Below are positions 1 to 7,505 of a stretch of DNA of 64,000 nt, in pieces; position 1 is the first letter of the stretch, and each line of letters begins with the position of its first letter. The stretch is from Paenibacillus sp. FSL R7-0345. GTDB lineage: Bacteria; Bacillota; Bacilli; Paenibacillales; Paenibacillaceae. Both the position numbers and the translations under genes were made by a program. The notes under the pieces were generated by a model, which was not told where the DNA came from, did not search any database, and worked only from the letters and a program-made list of their open reading frames with translations. Location: NCBI RefSeq assembly GCF_038595055.1, contig NZ_CP152002.1, positions 5,128,501-5,192,500 of the forward strand. The letters are read 5' to 3'.

Positions 1-254
1 TTATCGAAAGCTATCAGAAGCCGGATAACAAGAAAGAGGTTTATTTCAGGCTGACTGAGCAGGGCAGAACCATATTTAACATTCATGAGGAGCTGCACAA
101 CGAGTATCGCGAGCGTGATCAAGCCGTATTTGATCAGGTAACCGGGGAGCAGTATGACAGTATGCTCAGCTTCATCGAAAAGTACAGCCGGCATCTGGAT
201 GCAGAAATCAAGAAACAAGGTCTGGATATCCATAAGTCTGACAGCTCTGAGTGA
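1..254 (+). CDS. MarR-family transcriptional regulator, C-terminal part (cut by window edge)
   Basis: The open frame enters from the left edge and ends at TGA 252-254. It encodes about 83 residues, including a wing-like stretch (KKEVYFRLTEQGRTIF) followed by a helical tail. This is the C-terminal half of a winged-helix MarR regulator: the beta-wing 'xYxxLTxxGxxxx' and then the dimerisation helices. The N-terminal recognition helix lies outside the window, so the subfamily cannot be set. The next gene on the same strand is a drug exporter 151 bp downstream, preceded by a duplicated 15-bp motif. That layout is typical of a MarR protein controlling an efflux pump, but the link is an inference. 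Confidence 0.75.
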   Translation, partial: IESYQKPDNKKEVYFRLTEQGRTIFNIHEELHNEYRERDQAVFDQVTGEQYDSMLSFIEKYSRHLDAEIKKQGLDIHKSDSSE

Positions 255-286
255 TAACTAAACCAACAGCAGCTCATTTCTATCAA

Positions 287-322
287 AGCAGCCCAATTCC
301 ATTGAGAACGGGCTGTTTTTTC
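287..322 (+). terminator. Rho-independent terminator after the MarR gene
   Basis: CAGCCC (289-294) pairs with GGGCTG (310-315) across a 15-base loop and is followed by six T residues and a further T-rich stretch. It lies 35 bp after the MarR stop codon and before the exporter, so the exporter probably has its own promoter. Confidence 0.6.
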
Positions 323-333
323 ATTCTTTTTTT

Positions 334-381
334 GTTGACAAGGAAACTATATCAGGTTATTGTTTTGTTGACAAGGAAACT
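334..381 (+). promoter_or_regulatory. Duplicated 15-bp motif upstream of the exporter (candidate operator)
   Basis: The motif GTTGACAAGGAAACT occurs at 334-348 and again, identical, at 367-381, a period of 33 bp (about three helical turns). The TTGACA inside the first copy could be a -35 box with a weak -10 TATTGT at 358-363. The second copy sits just before the ribosome site (AAGGAG 394-399), so it is too close to be a promoter and is better read as an operator, perhaps for the upstream MarR protein. Confidence 0.45.
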
Positions 382-405
382 AAATCGCTTTTTAAGGAGA
401 TTAAC

Positions 406-1818
406 ATGGCAAAAGAGAACGTACAGACAGCAGCATTACCCAAAGAAATCCTCATGGCAGCCTGGGCCATTGCCCTGGGAGCGATCGCCCCGATGCTTGA
501 CTCTACAATGGTGAACATCGCAATTGATCAGCTAACCAGGGATTTTAACACAACCCTCCATATCATCCAGTGGGCGATTACAGGCTATGTTCTGGCCCTC
601 GCGGTTGCGGTCCCCGTATCCGGCTGGCTAATGAACCAATTTAACGGTAAAAGAGTATTCATCGGCGCCGTTATCGCCTTCGGTATCATCTCTGCTCTGG
701 TCGGATTCAGCTGGGACATATCCAGCTTCATCTGCTTCCGTCTGCTGCAGGGCTTTAGCGCCGGAGTCATTACCACCCTGATGTTTACCCTTCTGGTCAA
801 AACCGCCGGTCAGGACAATCTCGGCCGGGTCATGGCTATCGTCAGCACCCCGATGATCTTCGGCCCCATCCTGGGACCTGTAATCGGCGGCTTCATTGTT
901 CAAGGGGCGTCCTGGCACTGGATTTTCTTCATCAACGTGTTCGTTGTTGTGGCTGCTGCACCGCTGATGATGAAAAAAATCCCTGAATTCGAGCCCTTCA
1001 ATAAAGAAAGTAAGCTCGATCTGTTCGGGATCATTGTTCTGTCATCTATGAGTGCAGCCCTGATCTACGGTATTACAAAAGCAGCCGATCATGCCTCCTT
1101 CAACAACAGCGAAACCATACTTTGGAGCAGCATCGGCCTTGCATTAGCTGTTATCTATCTGGCATATAACCGGATCAGAAGGAATCAGACGGTACTGCCG
1201 CTGAATTTATTTGCCCACACAAGCTTCACAGCCTCCAGCATCGGTTTGTTCCTCGCCAACATTGCCATTATGGGCCCCATGCTGATTCTTCCTTTATTCT
1301 TTCAGAACTTCCGGCATTTCACGGCAATCGAAACTGCCATCGCCCTAATCCCCCAGGGAGTCGGAATGCTGATCACCCGGCCTTTCCTTGGCAGAATGAT
1401 CGATACAATCGGTGCCAAATATGTCGTTCTAGTCAGCCTTGTCCTTTCCCTGATCGGCTCCATTCCGCTAATCTTCATTACCGACACAACAAGTATGATT
1501 TGGATCTCCGTCGTCCTGTTCATCCGCGGAGCCAGCATCGGGGGGATCAGCCTTCCCTTAACAAGTGAGGCCTACATTGGGCTTGACAGCAAGCAGCTTC
1601 CGGAAGCCGGTGTAGGAATTAATATTATCGAAAATCTTGGCGCAAGCTTCGGCTCTGCCGTCATTGCAACTGTTGTGGCAACAGTCATCCAAGGCTTGCA
1701 GCCTACCACTGCCAACGGGTTAACAGCTTACCACGCCGGGTTTCTGGTATCCACCGTTGTGCTTGCGTTTATTTTGATTCCGGGCTTGTTTTTAACGGAT
1801 AAGAGAAGGGCTAAATGA
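406..1818 (+). CDS. MFS multidrug exporter, DHA2 (EmrB/QacA-like) family
   Basis: A 470-residue integral membrane protein with the hydrophobic spacing of a 14-helix DHA2 drug:proton antiporter. The N-terminal helix carries the family signature LDSTMVNIAIDQL, and helix 5 carries the antiporter motif C-like GPILGPVIGGF. Members of this family (LmrB, EmrB, QacA) expel lipophilic or cationic drugs using the proton gradient. Start ATG 406 follows AAGGAG at 394-399. The duplicated motif upstream and the preceding MarR gene suggest inducible control by a MarR repressor. The substrate cannot be read from sequence. Confidence 0.85.
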   Translation: MAKENVQTAALPKEILMAAWAIALGAIAPMLDSTMVNIAIDQLTRDFNTTLHIIQWAITGYVLALAVAVPVSGWLMNQFNGKRVFIGAVIAFGIISALVGFSWDISSFICFRLLQGFSAGVITTLMFTLLVKTAGQDNLGRVMAIVSTPMIFGPILGPVIGGFIVQGASWHWIFFINVFVVVAAAPLMMKKIPEFEPFNKESKLDLFGIIVLSSMSAALIYGITKAADHASFNNSETILWSSIGLALAVIYLAYNRIRRNQTVLPLNLFAHTSFTASSIGLFLANIAIMGPMLILPLFFQNFRHFTAIETAIALIPQGVGMLITRPFLGRMIDTIGAKYVVLVSLVLSLIGSIPLIFITDTTSMIWISVVLFIRGASIGGISLPLTSEAYIGLDSKQLPEAGVGINIIENLGASFGSAVIATVVATVIQGLQPTTANGLTAYHAGFLVSTVVLAFILIPGLFLTDKRRAK

Positions 1819-1829
1819 ATGCCCTTTTC
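1806..1829 (+). terminator. Weak hairpin terminator overlapping the exporter stop codon
   Basis: AAGGGC 1806-1811 pairs with GCCCTT 1821-1826, followed by a short T run. It lies between the exporter and the convergent AraC gene. The stem is only six pairs, so activity is uncertain. Confidence 0.35.
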
Positions 1830-1845
1830 ACCGCTTTCTGCACTT

Positions 1846-2646
1846 TTAATTTGAATCTGCCGGAAAATCCCGATGGCTAACGTCCTTATTACCGCTTTGA
1901 AATTTCCCGGGAGTTAATCCCGTAAATTGCTTGAATTGCCGGCAGAAGTGCTCCACATTATGATACCCGCAATGGAACGCGACTTCAGCGGTGCTCAAGG
2001 TGTTGTGGAGCAGATATTCTTTTGCCAAACGTATTCTGCTGTTAATAACATCCTCTATACATGAGATGCCAAAGGTCTTTTTATAAATACTCTGTAAATA
2101 ACCTGCGCTGAGCTGCAGAGATTGGGCCATTTTTGAAACCGTCCAATGATCCCCGGGATTAGTCTGAATAGCCGTGCGGAGCTTTAACAGATTGTAGTAT
2201 TGGGCCTGGAACCCTTCATGATGATAAGACTCCAGCAGTTTATTGAAAAGCGTGCGTAATAAGCAATCGACGGATGATTCCTTGTAATCCCTGTTAAAGT
2301 TATGTTCAACGATCAAGAGTTCAAACAGCTTGCTGCAGTACTCCGGATCATCGAGTGCAAACGGAACACCGAACGGCAGTGCCGCTTTAGAGATGTAAGT
2401 CTCATCGGAAGAAAAACGTAGCCAGTCATTAACGTACAACCCGCCGCAAGCCCGGTAATAAATTTTCTGATGAGCCTCATACAGGATAGCACTGTGTGCA
2501 GGGTATTCCTTCATATGCCCGTCAACCCAGAATTGGGCAGGGGTTTTGGTGATAACCAGCAGCCAGCACGGATGGCCCTGGGGAATATCAAACACGAAGC
2601 TGCTCTCATGCGTTGCATCCGTCTCAATGTAGTAAATCTGGTTCAT
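1846..2646 (-). CDS. AraC-family transcriptional regulator
   Basis: A 266-residue protein with an N-terminal AraC ligand-binding/cupin-like domain (about residues 1-160) and a C-terminal double helix-turn-helix (about 165-260). The C-terminal domain contains the second-helix signature VAFHCGYHNVEHFCRQFKQ, followed by the typical LTPGKF. It diverges from the sugar ABC operon beginning at 2896. It is a paralogue of the AraC protein at 27365-28162, with similar length and N-terminal pattern. Such regulators sense an imported sugar and activate transport and hydrolase genes. The 21-bp-spaced TAGRTCA half-sites at 2759-2786 and 9009-9036, each touching a -35 box, are the natural candidate operators. 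Which AraC protein binds them is inferred. Confidence 0.85.
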   Translation of the reverse strand: MNQIYYIETDATHESSFVFDIPQGHPCWLLVITKTPAQFWVDGHMKEYPAHSAILYEAHQKIYYRACGGLYVNDWLRFSSDETYISKAALPFGVPFALDDPEYCSKLFELLIVEHNFNRDYKESSVDCLLRTLFNKLLESYHHEGFQAQYYNLLKLRTAIQTNPGDHWTVSKMAQSLQLSAGYLQSIYKKTFGISCIEDVINSRIRLAKEYLLHNTLSTAEVAFHCGYHNVEHFCRQFKQFTGLTPGKFQSGNKDVSHRDFPADSN

Positions 2647-2758
2647 CCGGACCTCTCCTTCCGCTCCTGCCTGCTATTCGTCCCCGGTTTTCTTTATAAT
2701 AAATTCCTCCTCCGGCAAAAACAACCGCTAACAAAGCGAATCAGGCCCCATCTAATAA

Positions 2759-2786
2759 TAGATCAATAACCAGTGAGGATAGGTCA
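2759..2786 (+). promoter_or_regulatory. AraC-type direct-repeat operator abutting the -35 of the ABC operon
   Basis: Half-sites TAGATCA (2759-2765) and TAGGTCA (2780-2786) are exactly 21 bp apart and in the same orientation. This is the spacing of two AraC monomer half-sites in class II activation. The proximal half-site directly touches the proposed -35. The 13-mer TGAGGATAGGTCA here (2774-2786) recurs in the GH43 promoter region on the other strand (9030-9042). Confidence 0.55.
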
Positions 2787-2815
2787 TTGTTCGCAGGAAC
2801 ATGAACCTTTATCAT
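2787..2815 (+). promoter_or_regulatory. Probable sigma-A promoter of the sugar ABC operon
   Basis: A -35-like TTGTTC (2787-2792) and a -10-like TATCAT (2810-2815) are separated by 17 bp. Both boxes are imperfect, as expected for an activator-dependent promoter. The AraC-type half-sites end at the base before the -35, and a cre site lies just downstream of the expected start point. Confidence 0.45.
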
Positions 2816-2828
2816 AAACCCATAGTTG

Positions 2829-2842
2829 TGTAAGCGTTAACA
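2829..2842 (+). promoter_or_regulatory. Catabolite-responsive element (cre) for CcpA
   Basis: TGTAAGCGTTAACA fits the cre consensus TGWAARCGNWWWCA at every position. It lies about 15-25 bp after the proposed -10 and 54 bp before the ABC operon start, where CcpA binding would repress transcription when glucose is plentiful. Confidence 0.65.
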
Positions 2843-2895
2843 ATAAGGGGAAGCCGGTTTGTTGAACGCGTAAAATAGACACAAGGGGTGATTGG

Positions 2896-3816
2896 ATGCC
2901 TGGTCCCAAAAACAATACGGGAAGCAAATCAGTAAGCAAATTTCTTTATATTTTGCCGTTTATGATTTTACTGGCCGTCTTTGCCTATTATCCGCTGTAT
3001 GGATGGGTATATGCCTTTTTCGACTATATGCCGCCCATTCCTTTGTCCGAATCTCCTTTTGTCGGCTTTAAATGGTTTCACTCGCTGGTAGAAAATCAAG
3101 TCAAAATTGATCAGTTGCTGCAGGTGGTCAAGAATACGTTCGGGATAAGCGGACTCGGCATCCTGTTCTCCTGGCTCCCCATGATCTTTGCCATCTTCCT
3201 GACGGAAATCAAGGCGGTCCGGTTCCGGAAATTTATCCAGACCGTTACCACCCTTCCCAACTTCATCAGCTGGGTATTGGTATACTCTTTAGCCTTTACC
3301 ATGTTTTCCAGCGAAGGCATTGTGAACGGCTTTTTGCATCAGCTCGGGCTTGCGGATTCGCCTGTGCTCTTCCTCCAGAGCTCGGAGCATGTCTGGATCA
3401 CCCAATGGGTCTGGGTCACCTGGAAAACGCTGGGCTGGTCAGCCATCCTGTACATTGCCGCCATTATGGGGATTGATGAATCCCTCTATGAAGCCGCTTA
3501 TGTAGACGGGGCAACGAGAATGCAGGTTATCCGGCATGTGGTGCTGCCTAGTATGCTGCCAACCTATTTCGTGCTGCTTATGCTCCAGATTGCAAGCTTC
3601 CTTAACAATGGCCTGGAGCAATATTTTGTATTCCAGAATGCATTTAACAAGGAGAATATTCAGGTCCTGGACCTCTACGTGTATAACCTGGCCATGGGAG
3701 GCGGAAGCTACTCCGTTTCGGTTGCCATCAGCATGCTCAAGAGCCTGATCAGCGTAGTGCTTCTCTTTTCCGTAAACGGACTTTCAAAACTATTGAGAGG
3801 AGAGGGCATCGTATGA
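2896..3816 (+). CDS. Sugar ABC transporter permease, LplB type
   Basis: A 306-residue inner-membrane permease with about six transmembrane helices. It has the EAA loop EAAYVDGATRMQVIRHVVLP around residue 200, the site that contacts the ATPase. The N-terminal LPFMILLAVFAYYPLYGW is typical of LplB/AraP-type CUT1 importers. ATG 2896 is preceded by AAGGGGTGATTGG. The stop codon overlaps the next permease start (ATGA), so the two are translationally coupled and probably form a heterodimer. It belongs to the operon 2896-6616. The substrate is probably an oligosaccharide, judged by the nearby GH43 and esterase and the shared operator. Confidence 0.85.
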   Translation: MPGPKNNTGSKSVSKFLYILPFMILLAVFAYYPLYGWVYAFFDYMPPIPLSESPFVGFKWFHSLVENQVKIDQLLQVVKNTFGISGLGILFSWLPMIFAIFLTEIKAVRFRKFIQTVTTLPNFISWVLVYSLAFTMFSSEGIVNGFLHQLGLADSPVLFLQSSEHVWITQWVWVTWKTLGWSAILYIAAIMGIDESLYEAAYVDGATRMQVIRHVVLPSMLPTYFVLLMLQIASFLNNGLEQYFVFQNAFNKENIQVLDLYVYNLAMGGGSYSVSVAISMLKSLISVVLLFSVNGLSKLLRGEGIV

Positions 3817-4772
3817 GCGGCATGGGAACGGAAACGGCAGCCAAGAGCAGCCGTCGCTTGTCCAAGAAGAATAGAATGCAGGTCAGCACCACCGACAAAC
3901 TGATCTCCATTACCATTTATGTGCTGTTCTCTCTGTTTACCTTCGTTTGTATCTATCCCTTTTATTCCATCATCATCAATACGATCAGCGCAAACGATCT
4001 TAGCGCCAAAGGGGAGGTCATCTTCCTTCCGAAGCAAATTCATTTTCAGAACTATATTGATGTGTTCAAGATTCCCGGCTTATGGAATGCCTTTGTCATT
4101 TCATTAGGAAGAACGGTCATTGGCACCCTGCTGACAGTGGGCGCTTCGGCCTTCCTGGGCTTCATGTTCTCCCAGGACGACATGTGGGGCAGAAAATTCT
4201 GGTACCGCTTCACGATCATCACCATGTTCTTTAATGCCGGGATTATTCCCTGGTATTTGACCATGCGGTCGCTGCACCTCACCAACAATTTTCTGGCATA
4301 CATTCTGCCTTCCATCGTCGCCCCCTTCTTCATCATTCTGGTAAAAACCTTTGTAGAATCCACGCCGAAGGAATTGCAGCAGGCGGCCAGTATAGACGGA
4401 GCCGGGACGATGACGATCTTTTTCAAAATTATTCTGCCCATCAGCAAGCCTATTCTGGCGACCGTCGCGATCTTCTCGGCAGTGAACCAGTGGAATTCCT
4501 TTCAGGATACGCTGCTGCTGGTTACGGACAGCAAGCTGTACAGCCTGCAGTTTATCCTCTACAACTACATCAATCAGGCCAGCTCACTGTCCACCATGGT
4601 TAACCTGCAAAATGCCGGATCAACGGCAATGGCGAGCCTAGCAACCAAGCAGACCACTACGTCGATCCGGATGACGGTGACAATCATCGTTGTAGCGCCC
4701 ATTCTTCTGGTCTATCCGTTTTTTCAGCGGTTTTTTGTGAAGGGAATTATAATCGGGGCTGTGAAAGGCTAA
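3813..4772 (+). CDS. Sugar ABC transporter permease, YtcP type
   Basis: A 319-residue CarB/YtcP-type CUT1 permease with six predicted membrane segments. The EAA loop is degenerate (QQAASIDGAGTMTIFFKIIL), and the C-terminus is the family-typical YPFFQRFFVKGIIIGAVKG. It starts within the stop of the previous gene (ATGA) and has a ribosome site AGAGGAGAGGG upstream. It is the partner of the 2896 permease. No ATP-binding subunit is encoded anywhere in this operon, as is usual for this family in Paenibacillus, where an MsmX-type ATPase is shared. Confidence 0.85.
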   Translation: MSGMGTETAAKSSRRLSKKNRMQVSTTDKLISITIYVLFSLFTFVCIYPFYSIIINTISANDLSAKGEVIFLPKQIHFQNYIDVFKIPGLWNAFVISLGRTVIGTLLTVGASAFLGFMFSQDDMWGRKFWYRFTIITMFFNAGIIPWYLTMRSLHLTNNFLAYILPSIVAPFFIILVKTFVESTPKELQQAASIDGAGTMTIFFKIILPISKPILATVAIFSAVNQWNSFQDTLLLVTDSKLYSLQFILYNYINQASSLSTMVNLQNAGSTAMASLATKQTTTSIRMTVTIIVVAPILLVYPFFQRFFVKGIIIGAVKG

Positions 4773-4825
4773 GGCCAGGCGGGGCGCCGTTATAATACAA
4801 GATCACTACTTCAGGGGGGTTGTAT

Positions 4826-6616
4826 ATGAGTAAAAAGAATAAACGGCACAGTAAAACCGTATTTGCACTCGCAGCCTGTATGCTTCTGGGAATGACAGCT
4901 TTGAGCGGATGCGGCGGCAATTCAGGCAATCCGGGGGCAGCTAACGCAACCGATTCCGGGAATACGGCGAACCAGTCGGCAGATCCGGGGAACGGAACTG
5001 ATCATAGCAAACCGCTTACCATTACCGTGTTTAACAATGCGGCCAATTATCAGGGAGAGCAGACAGGCTGGTACGGGAAGTTAATCAAGGATAAGTTTAA
5101 TATTACACTCAATATTCTCTCCCCCCAGGTTGCCGGGGATCAGCTCTACAAAACAAGATCGGCATCCGGGGATCTCGGTGATCTGCTGATTATTGACAAC
5201 AGTCAGCTGGAAGAGCTAATTCCTGCCGGACTTATTATGGATATTACGGATAAGGTCAAGAATACGCAGTACCTGTCCAAATATGTAGAGCAGCATTTCC
5301 AGCCTTTTAATGCAGCCTTTGACAAAGTGAATCCGGACGGTAAAATTTACGGCCTGCCGACCTTTGTAGCCGATACCTCGCCGACTACCTTTTCGGAGGA
5401 AATCCCTTATTCCAGCCCGCTCATGCCCTGGGATTATTATAAGGGGATCGGGGCGCCCAAGCTGAACAATCTGACTGATCTTTTGAACGCACTACAGCTT
5501 ATGCATGAGAAATATCCGGCTACGGCTGATGGTAAACCAATTTCCCCTATCACGCTATGGAAGGATTGGGATAACGGGAGCATGGAGAACGTCCGTTGGC
5601 TGAGCAACTGGTACGGCTATGAGCAGCCGGACGGAACCTCAACCATACAGCTGAACGCCAAAGGCGACATCGTCCCGCTCATTGATGATAACAGCATGTA
5701 CAAGAAAATCCTCCAGTTTTATTTTGACGCCAACCAGAGGGGACTTGTAGACCCGGATTCACCAACCCAGGACTGGAACAAGGTGTCCGAAAAATTGACC
5801 AATAAACAGGTGCTCCTGTTATGGTATTCATGGCAGAGAGGGTTCTATAACACGCCGCAAAGAGGCGCGCAGGGTGACGGAAATGTGGCTATTCCGATCG
5901 GCGACACCCATATTATTCAGAACAGTGATGCTTATTTCGGCAACGGACGCGTCTTTGCCATCGGCTCCAAAGCCAAAGATCCGGACCGTATTATGGAATT
6001 CATGGACTGGATGTCTTCCCCGGAAGGGCTGCGCTACTACACCAATGGTATGGAAGGCTTCAATTATGAAAAAACCGCGGACGGTAAATTTAAGCTGACT
6101 GAAGTCGGCCAGACCGCCTTCCAGGATAATACCCCTGTTCCCGACGAGTATGGCGGCGGCGGCTATCAGGATGGACAAAGCAAAATCAACAGCATGATTA
6201 TCGGTGATTTTTCGGTGGATCCCGACACCGGCGAATTCTACAACAAGGACTACTGGAACGCAACAATAGAAGCTAATAAAACCACACTTACAACCGAATG
6301 GCAGAGTATGTTCAATGCCGTCAATCCGACTGATTATTATCAGAAAAATAATATGATTGATATTGTCCCTAATATCAATACGAGCCTCGGTACCGACTCC
6401 TCTGACATCAAGAATAAACGGAGCCAGATTTCCGATTATGTAAAGGATACCTCCTGGAAAATGATTTTCGCCAAAAATCAGACGGAATTCGACCAGCTGT
6501 GGACCAAGCTGAAATCGGATGTGAACGGTCTCGGCTGGACGGATGTGTTTGCCGCCGACACAGTGAAGGCCGAAAAAATCGTGAAATTGCGCGCAGAGGC
6601 AATGGCCAATAAATAA
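4826..6616 (+). CDS. Extracellular solute-binding lipoprotein (YtcQ-like, CUT1)
   Basis: A 596-residue lipoprotein with signal peptide MSKKNKRHSKTVFALAACML and lipobox LSGC (Cys at about residue 30), followed by a Gly/Asn/Thr-rich tether and a family 1 solute-binding fold. It delivers a sugar to the two upstream permeases. ATG 4826 is chosen over the in-frame TTG at 4820 because AGGGGGG (4813-4819) would overlap the latter but sits well spaced from the ATG. Its length (about 550-600 residues) fits the YtcQ/LplA group that binds plant-wall oligosaccharides. The substrate is not known from sequence. Confidence 0.85.
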   Translation: MSKKNKRHSKTVFALAACMLLGMTALSGCGGNSGNPGAANATDSGNTANQSADPGNGTDHSKPLTITVFNNAANYQGEQTGWYGKLIKDKFNITLNILSPQVAGDQLYKTRSASGDLGDLLIIDNSQLEELIPAGLIMDITDKVKNTQYLSKYVEQHFQPFNAAFDKVNPDGKIYGLPTFVADTSPTTFSEEIPYSSPLMPWDYYKGIGAPKLNNLTDLLNALQLMHEKYPATADGKPISPITLWKDWDNGSMENVRWLSNWYGYEQPDGTSTIQLNAKGDIVPLIDDNSMYKKILQFYFDANQRGLVDPDSPTQDWNKVSEKLTNKQVLLLWYSWQRGFYNTPQRGAQGDGNVAIPIGDTHIIQNSDAYFGNGRVFAIGSKAKDPDRIMEFMDWMSSPEGLRYYTNGMEGFNYEKTADGKFKLTEVGQTAFQDNTPVPDEYGGGGYQDGQSKINSMIIGDFSVDPDTGEFYNKDYWNATIEANKTTLTTEWQSMFNAVNPTDYYQKNNMIDIVPNINTSLGTDSSDIKNKRSQISDYVKDTSWKMIFAKNQTEFDQLWTKLKSDVNGLGWTDVFAADTVKAEKIVKLRAEAMANK

Positions 6617-6629
6617 GCAGTAAACAAAG

Positions 6630-6670
6630 CAGGGCAGTGACTCCCCCGTTAACGGGAAATCACTGCCCTG
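6630..6670. terminator. Bidirectional terminator between convergent genes
   Basis: CAGGGCAGTGA (6630-6640) pairs with TCACTGCCCTG (6660-6670), an 11-bp perfect stem between the binding-protein gene and the convergent esterase gene. T-rich sequence follows on the plus strand (TCTTCTTG), and the minus side is only moderately T-rich. Confidence 0.65.
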
Positions 6671-6683
6671 TCTTCTTGCTTCA

Positions 6684-7472
6684 TTAAAAGAGACGTTTAG
6701 CCAGCTGGTACAAGCCGCTTTTCCAGACAGGCCAATCGTGATCGCCCTGCTCCTCGACCCAGATATGCGGTACAGCATGCTGCGACAGGTACGCGTGTGT
6801 CCGGTCGCTGACATGCTTCAGCGAATCCAGATTCCCGCACGATATCCATAGCAGGCGAAGCAGCTCCGCAGTCCGCTTAGGCTCCGGAACCAGTACTTCC
6901 GGCTGTCTGGTGTTCGGCGCAGGAGAAAATGCCCCGACCCAAGCGAACTTGTCCAGATTGCCGAGTCCGATGTTCAAGGCCTGCCCGCCGCCCATGGATA
7001 ATCCGGCAACGGCGCGGTGCAGCCGGTCCGTCCGGACCGGATAATTCGCTTCAATATAAGGGATAAGGTCCTGGAACAGCTCCGTCTCAAACGTCTCGAA
7101 CGCCCGGATCTTCTCTTCATCAAAAATATCTCCCTCCGCCCGGTCATTCCACATGGCCCGGCCATTGGGAAAAACGACGATCATGGGCCTCGGCAGCTGG
7201 TCCGCATACAGATTATCAAGAATGGTCTGAGGCATGCCATGCGTGAACCACTCATTCTCATCTCCGCCGATCCCGTGCAGCAGATACAGCACATTGTATT
7301 CCTGATCAGCTGAATATCCGGGCGGCGTATACACCCTGGCTTGCCGGTTTCGGCCTACCGTTCCGGAATGATATTCTATTACCTGAATGCTCCCCCGGGC
7401 AATGGATTCCCGTTCGGAGTCAAATCCGGCCGGAGCCTCTGACACCTCAACATCCTGGCTGTTTCTGTTCAT
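6684..7472 (-). CDS. Esterase, enterochelin-esterase/feruloyl-esterase-like (alpha/beta hydrolase)
   Basis: A 262-residue alpha/beta hydrolase of the D-type esterase family found with xylanases. Visible marks are the oxyanion-side HG of YLLHGIGGDENEW, the nucleophile elbow GLSMGG (Ser in G-x-S-x-G), a late Asp and a terminal His in GDHDWPVW. There is no signal peptide, so it acts in the cytosol, probably removing acetyl or feruloyl groups from imported xylo-oligosaccharides. ATG 7472 follows AAAGGAGAGAG. It lies 33 bp after the GH43 gene on the same strand, so the two form one operon. The exact acyl group removed is an inference from context. Confidence 0.75.
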   Translation of the reverse strand: MNRNSQDVEVSEAPAGFDSERESIARGSIQVIEYHSGTVGRNRQARVYTPPGYSADQEYNVLYLLHGIGGDENEWFTHGMPQTILDNLYADQLPRPMIVVFPNGRAMWNDRAEGDIFDEEKIRAFETFETELFQDLIPYIEANYPVRTDRLHRAVAGLSMGGGQALNIGLGNLDKFAWVGAFSPAPNTRQPEVLVPEPKRTAELLRLLWISCGNLDSLKHVSDRTHAYLSQHAVPHIWVEEQGDHDWPVWKSGLYQLAKRLF

Positions 7473-7505
7473 CGCTGCTCTCTCCTTTATTCAGCATAGA
7501 TTATT

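Noticed and set aside
5828..6814. 328-codon minus-strand frame in the binding-protein gene
   Set aside because: A shadow of the lipoprotein gene at 4826-6616; no family and it runs into the esterase gene region.
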